Assembly: GCA_016721465.1 (NCBI GenBank)
Contig: JADKIA010000027.1
Location: 310,001 to 374,000 of the forward strand
DNA: 64,000 nt
Source: Ideonella sp.
GTDB taxonomy: Bacteria > Pseudomonadota > Gammaproteobacteria > Burkholderiales > Burkholderiaceae_C
Reading direction: 5' to 3'
Shown here: positions 63,703-64,000 of the stretch, one piece after another
Numbering within the stretch: the stretch's first letter is position 1
Layout of the letters: each line of letters begins with the position of its first letter
Translations under genes and position numbers: made by a program
Notes under the pieces: generated by a model
Database searches by the model: none
The model's input: the letters and a program-made list of their open reading frames with translations, nothing else
What the model was told of the DNA's origin: nothing

Positions 63703-64000
63703 CGGCGCCTCCGGTGGCCAGCACGATCTGGCCCTCGTCCATCAGGCGGCGCACGATCTTGAGCATTTCCTTCTGCTCGGCTTCCACCTCGGCCACGCGC
63801 ACCGGGCCGCGCGAGTCGAGATCCTCGCGCAGCGTTTCTGCCGCGCGGCTGGACATGTTCTTGAACACCTTCTCGCGCATCTCCGGCGTGGCGCCCTTGA
63901 GTGCGATGACCAGCGATTCGGACTGCACTTCCTTGAGGATGCATTGCACGCCCTTGTCGTCGAGCTTTTCCAGGTCGTCGAAGGTGAACATGTTGTCCAT
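63689..64000 (-). CDS. fliG: FliG motor switch protein, C-terminal part (cut by window edge)
   Basis: The last 103 residues of FliG. MFTFDDLEKLDDKGVQCILKEVQSESLVIALKGATPEMREKVFKNMSSRAAETLREDLDSRGPVRVAEVEAEQKEMLKIVRRLMDEGQI is the highly conserved torque-generating C-terminal domain, including the charged Lys, Arg and Asp/Glu residues that face the stator. The 5' end lies outside the window. First gene here of the fliG-fliR operon. Confidence 0.97.
   Translation of the reverse strand: MDNMFTFDDLEKLDDKGVQCILKEVQSESLVIALKGATPEMREKVFKNMSSRAAETLREDLDSRGPVRVAEVEAEQKEMLKIVRRLMDEGQIVLATGGADEFL

Overview
The window reads as a GC-rich chromosomal segment of a motile betaproteobacterium of the order Burkholderiales, most like the Comamonadaceae (a Hydrogenophaga/Acidovorax-type organism is my best guess). 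This rests on the high GC content, the gene order yicC - Ser/Thr kinase - PP2C phosphatase - rph - rdgB - hemW, the radC/fkpB/ispH/serS neighbourhood, and two copies of a GC-rich intergenic repeat of a kind I associate with that family. I see no phage, insertion sequence, CRISPR array or rRNA. One tRNA is present.

Layout. 0-3.1 kb: end of an unknown gene, a frameshifted GMC oxidoreductase, a featureless stretch and a damaged vapBC-type toxin-antitoxin pair. 3.1-8.6 kb: yicC (with an internal stop) facing a kinase/phosphatase pair and rph, rdgB, hemW. 8.6-11.3 kb: cheR-cheD-cheB. 11.4-13.4 kb: a diguanylate cyclase overlapping a MinD/FlhG-like ATPase, followed by a truncated haemoglobin. 13.4-17.8 kb: Smr protein, radC, fkpB, ispH, serS and tRNA-Ser(CGA). 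18-23 kb: a K+ channel with RCK domains, then a Met-rich periplasmic LTXXQ protein with an OmpR/EnvZ-type two-component system. 23-33.6 kb: MATE transporter, DUF3717/DUF1289 protein, AlkD-like protein, DUF1223 protein, DEAD-box helicase, a second GMC dehydrogenase, a cold-shock protein and small metabolic genes. 33.6-39.3 kb: a complete dppABCDF oligopeptide/dipeptide ABC operon. 39.4-46 kb: BMP-family binding protein, DsbA-like oxidoreductase, acetyltransferase, DOPA dioxygenase and a large FtsX-type permease. 46-51.5 kb: a chemotaxis operon (CheZ-like protein, cheY, cheA, MCP, cheW). 51.7-53.5 kb: a NarX/NarL-like pair. 53.6-54.3 kb: a pseudaminic-acid-associated methylase. 54.7-64 kb: the flagellar operon fliG(partial)HIJKLMNOPQR.

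How the genes work together. The two chemotaxis blocks together encode receptor, coupling protein, kinase, response regulator, adaptation enzymes (CheR, CheB, CheD) and a likely short CheZ-type phosphatase. Their output acts on the switch proteins FliG, FliM and FliN, encoded at the right end with the type III export apparatus (FliH-FliR). The c-di-GMP cyclase with the MinD/FlhG-like ATPase and the methylase could tune flagellar number or decoration.

Caution on sequence integrity. Six genes carry an apparent single-base indel relative to the family reading frame (GMC oxidoreductase, vapC, Ser/Thr kinase, rph, cheA, fliL). yicC has an in-frame amber codon and vapB has no canonical start. Two of the indels lie in short homopolymers and several affect genes that are normally intact, so base-calling or assembly error is at least as likely as real decay. 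Coordinates for those genes span the reconstructed full-length gene. All identifications come from reading the sequence. No database search was run.
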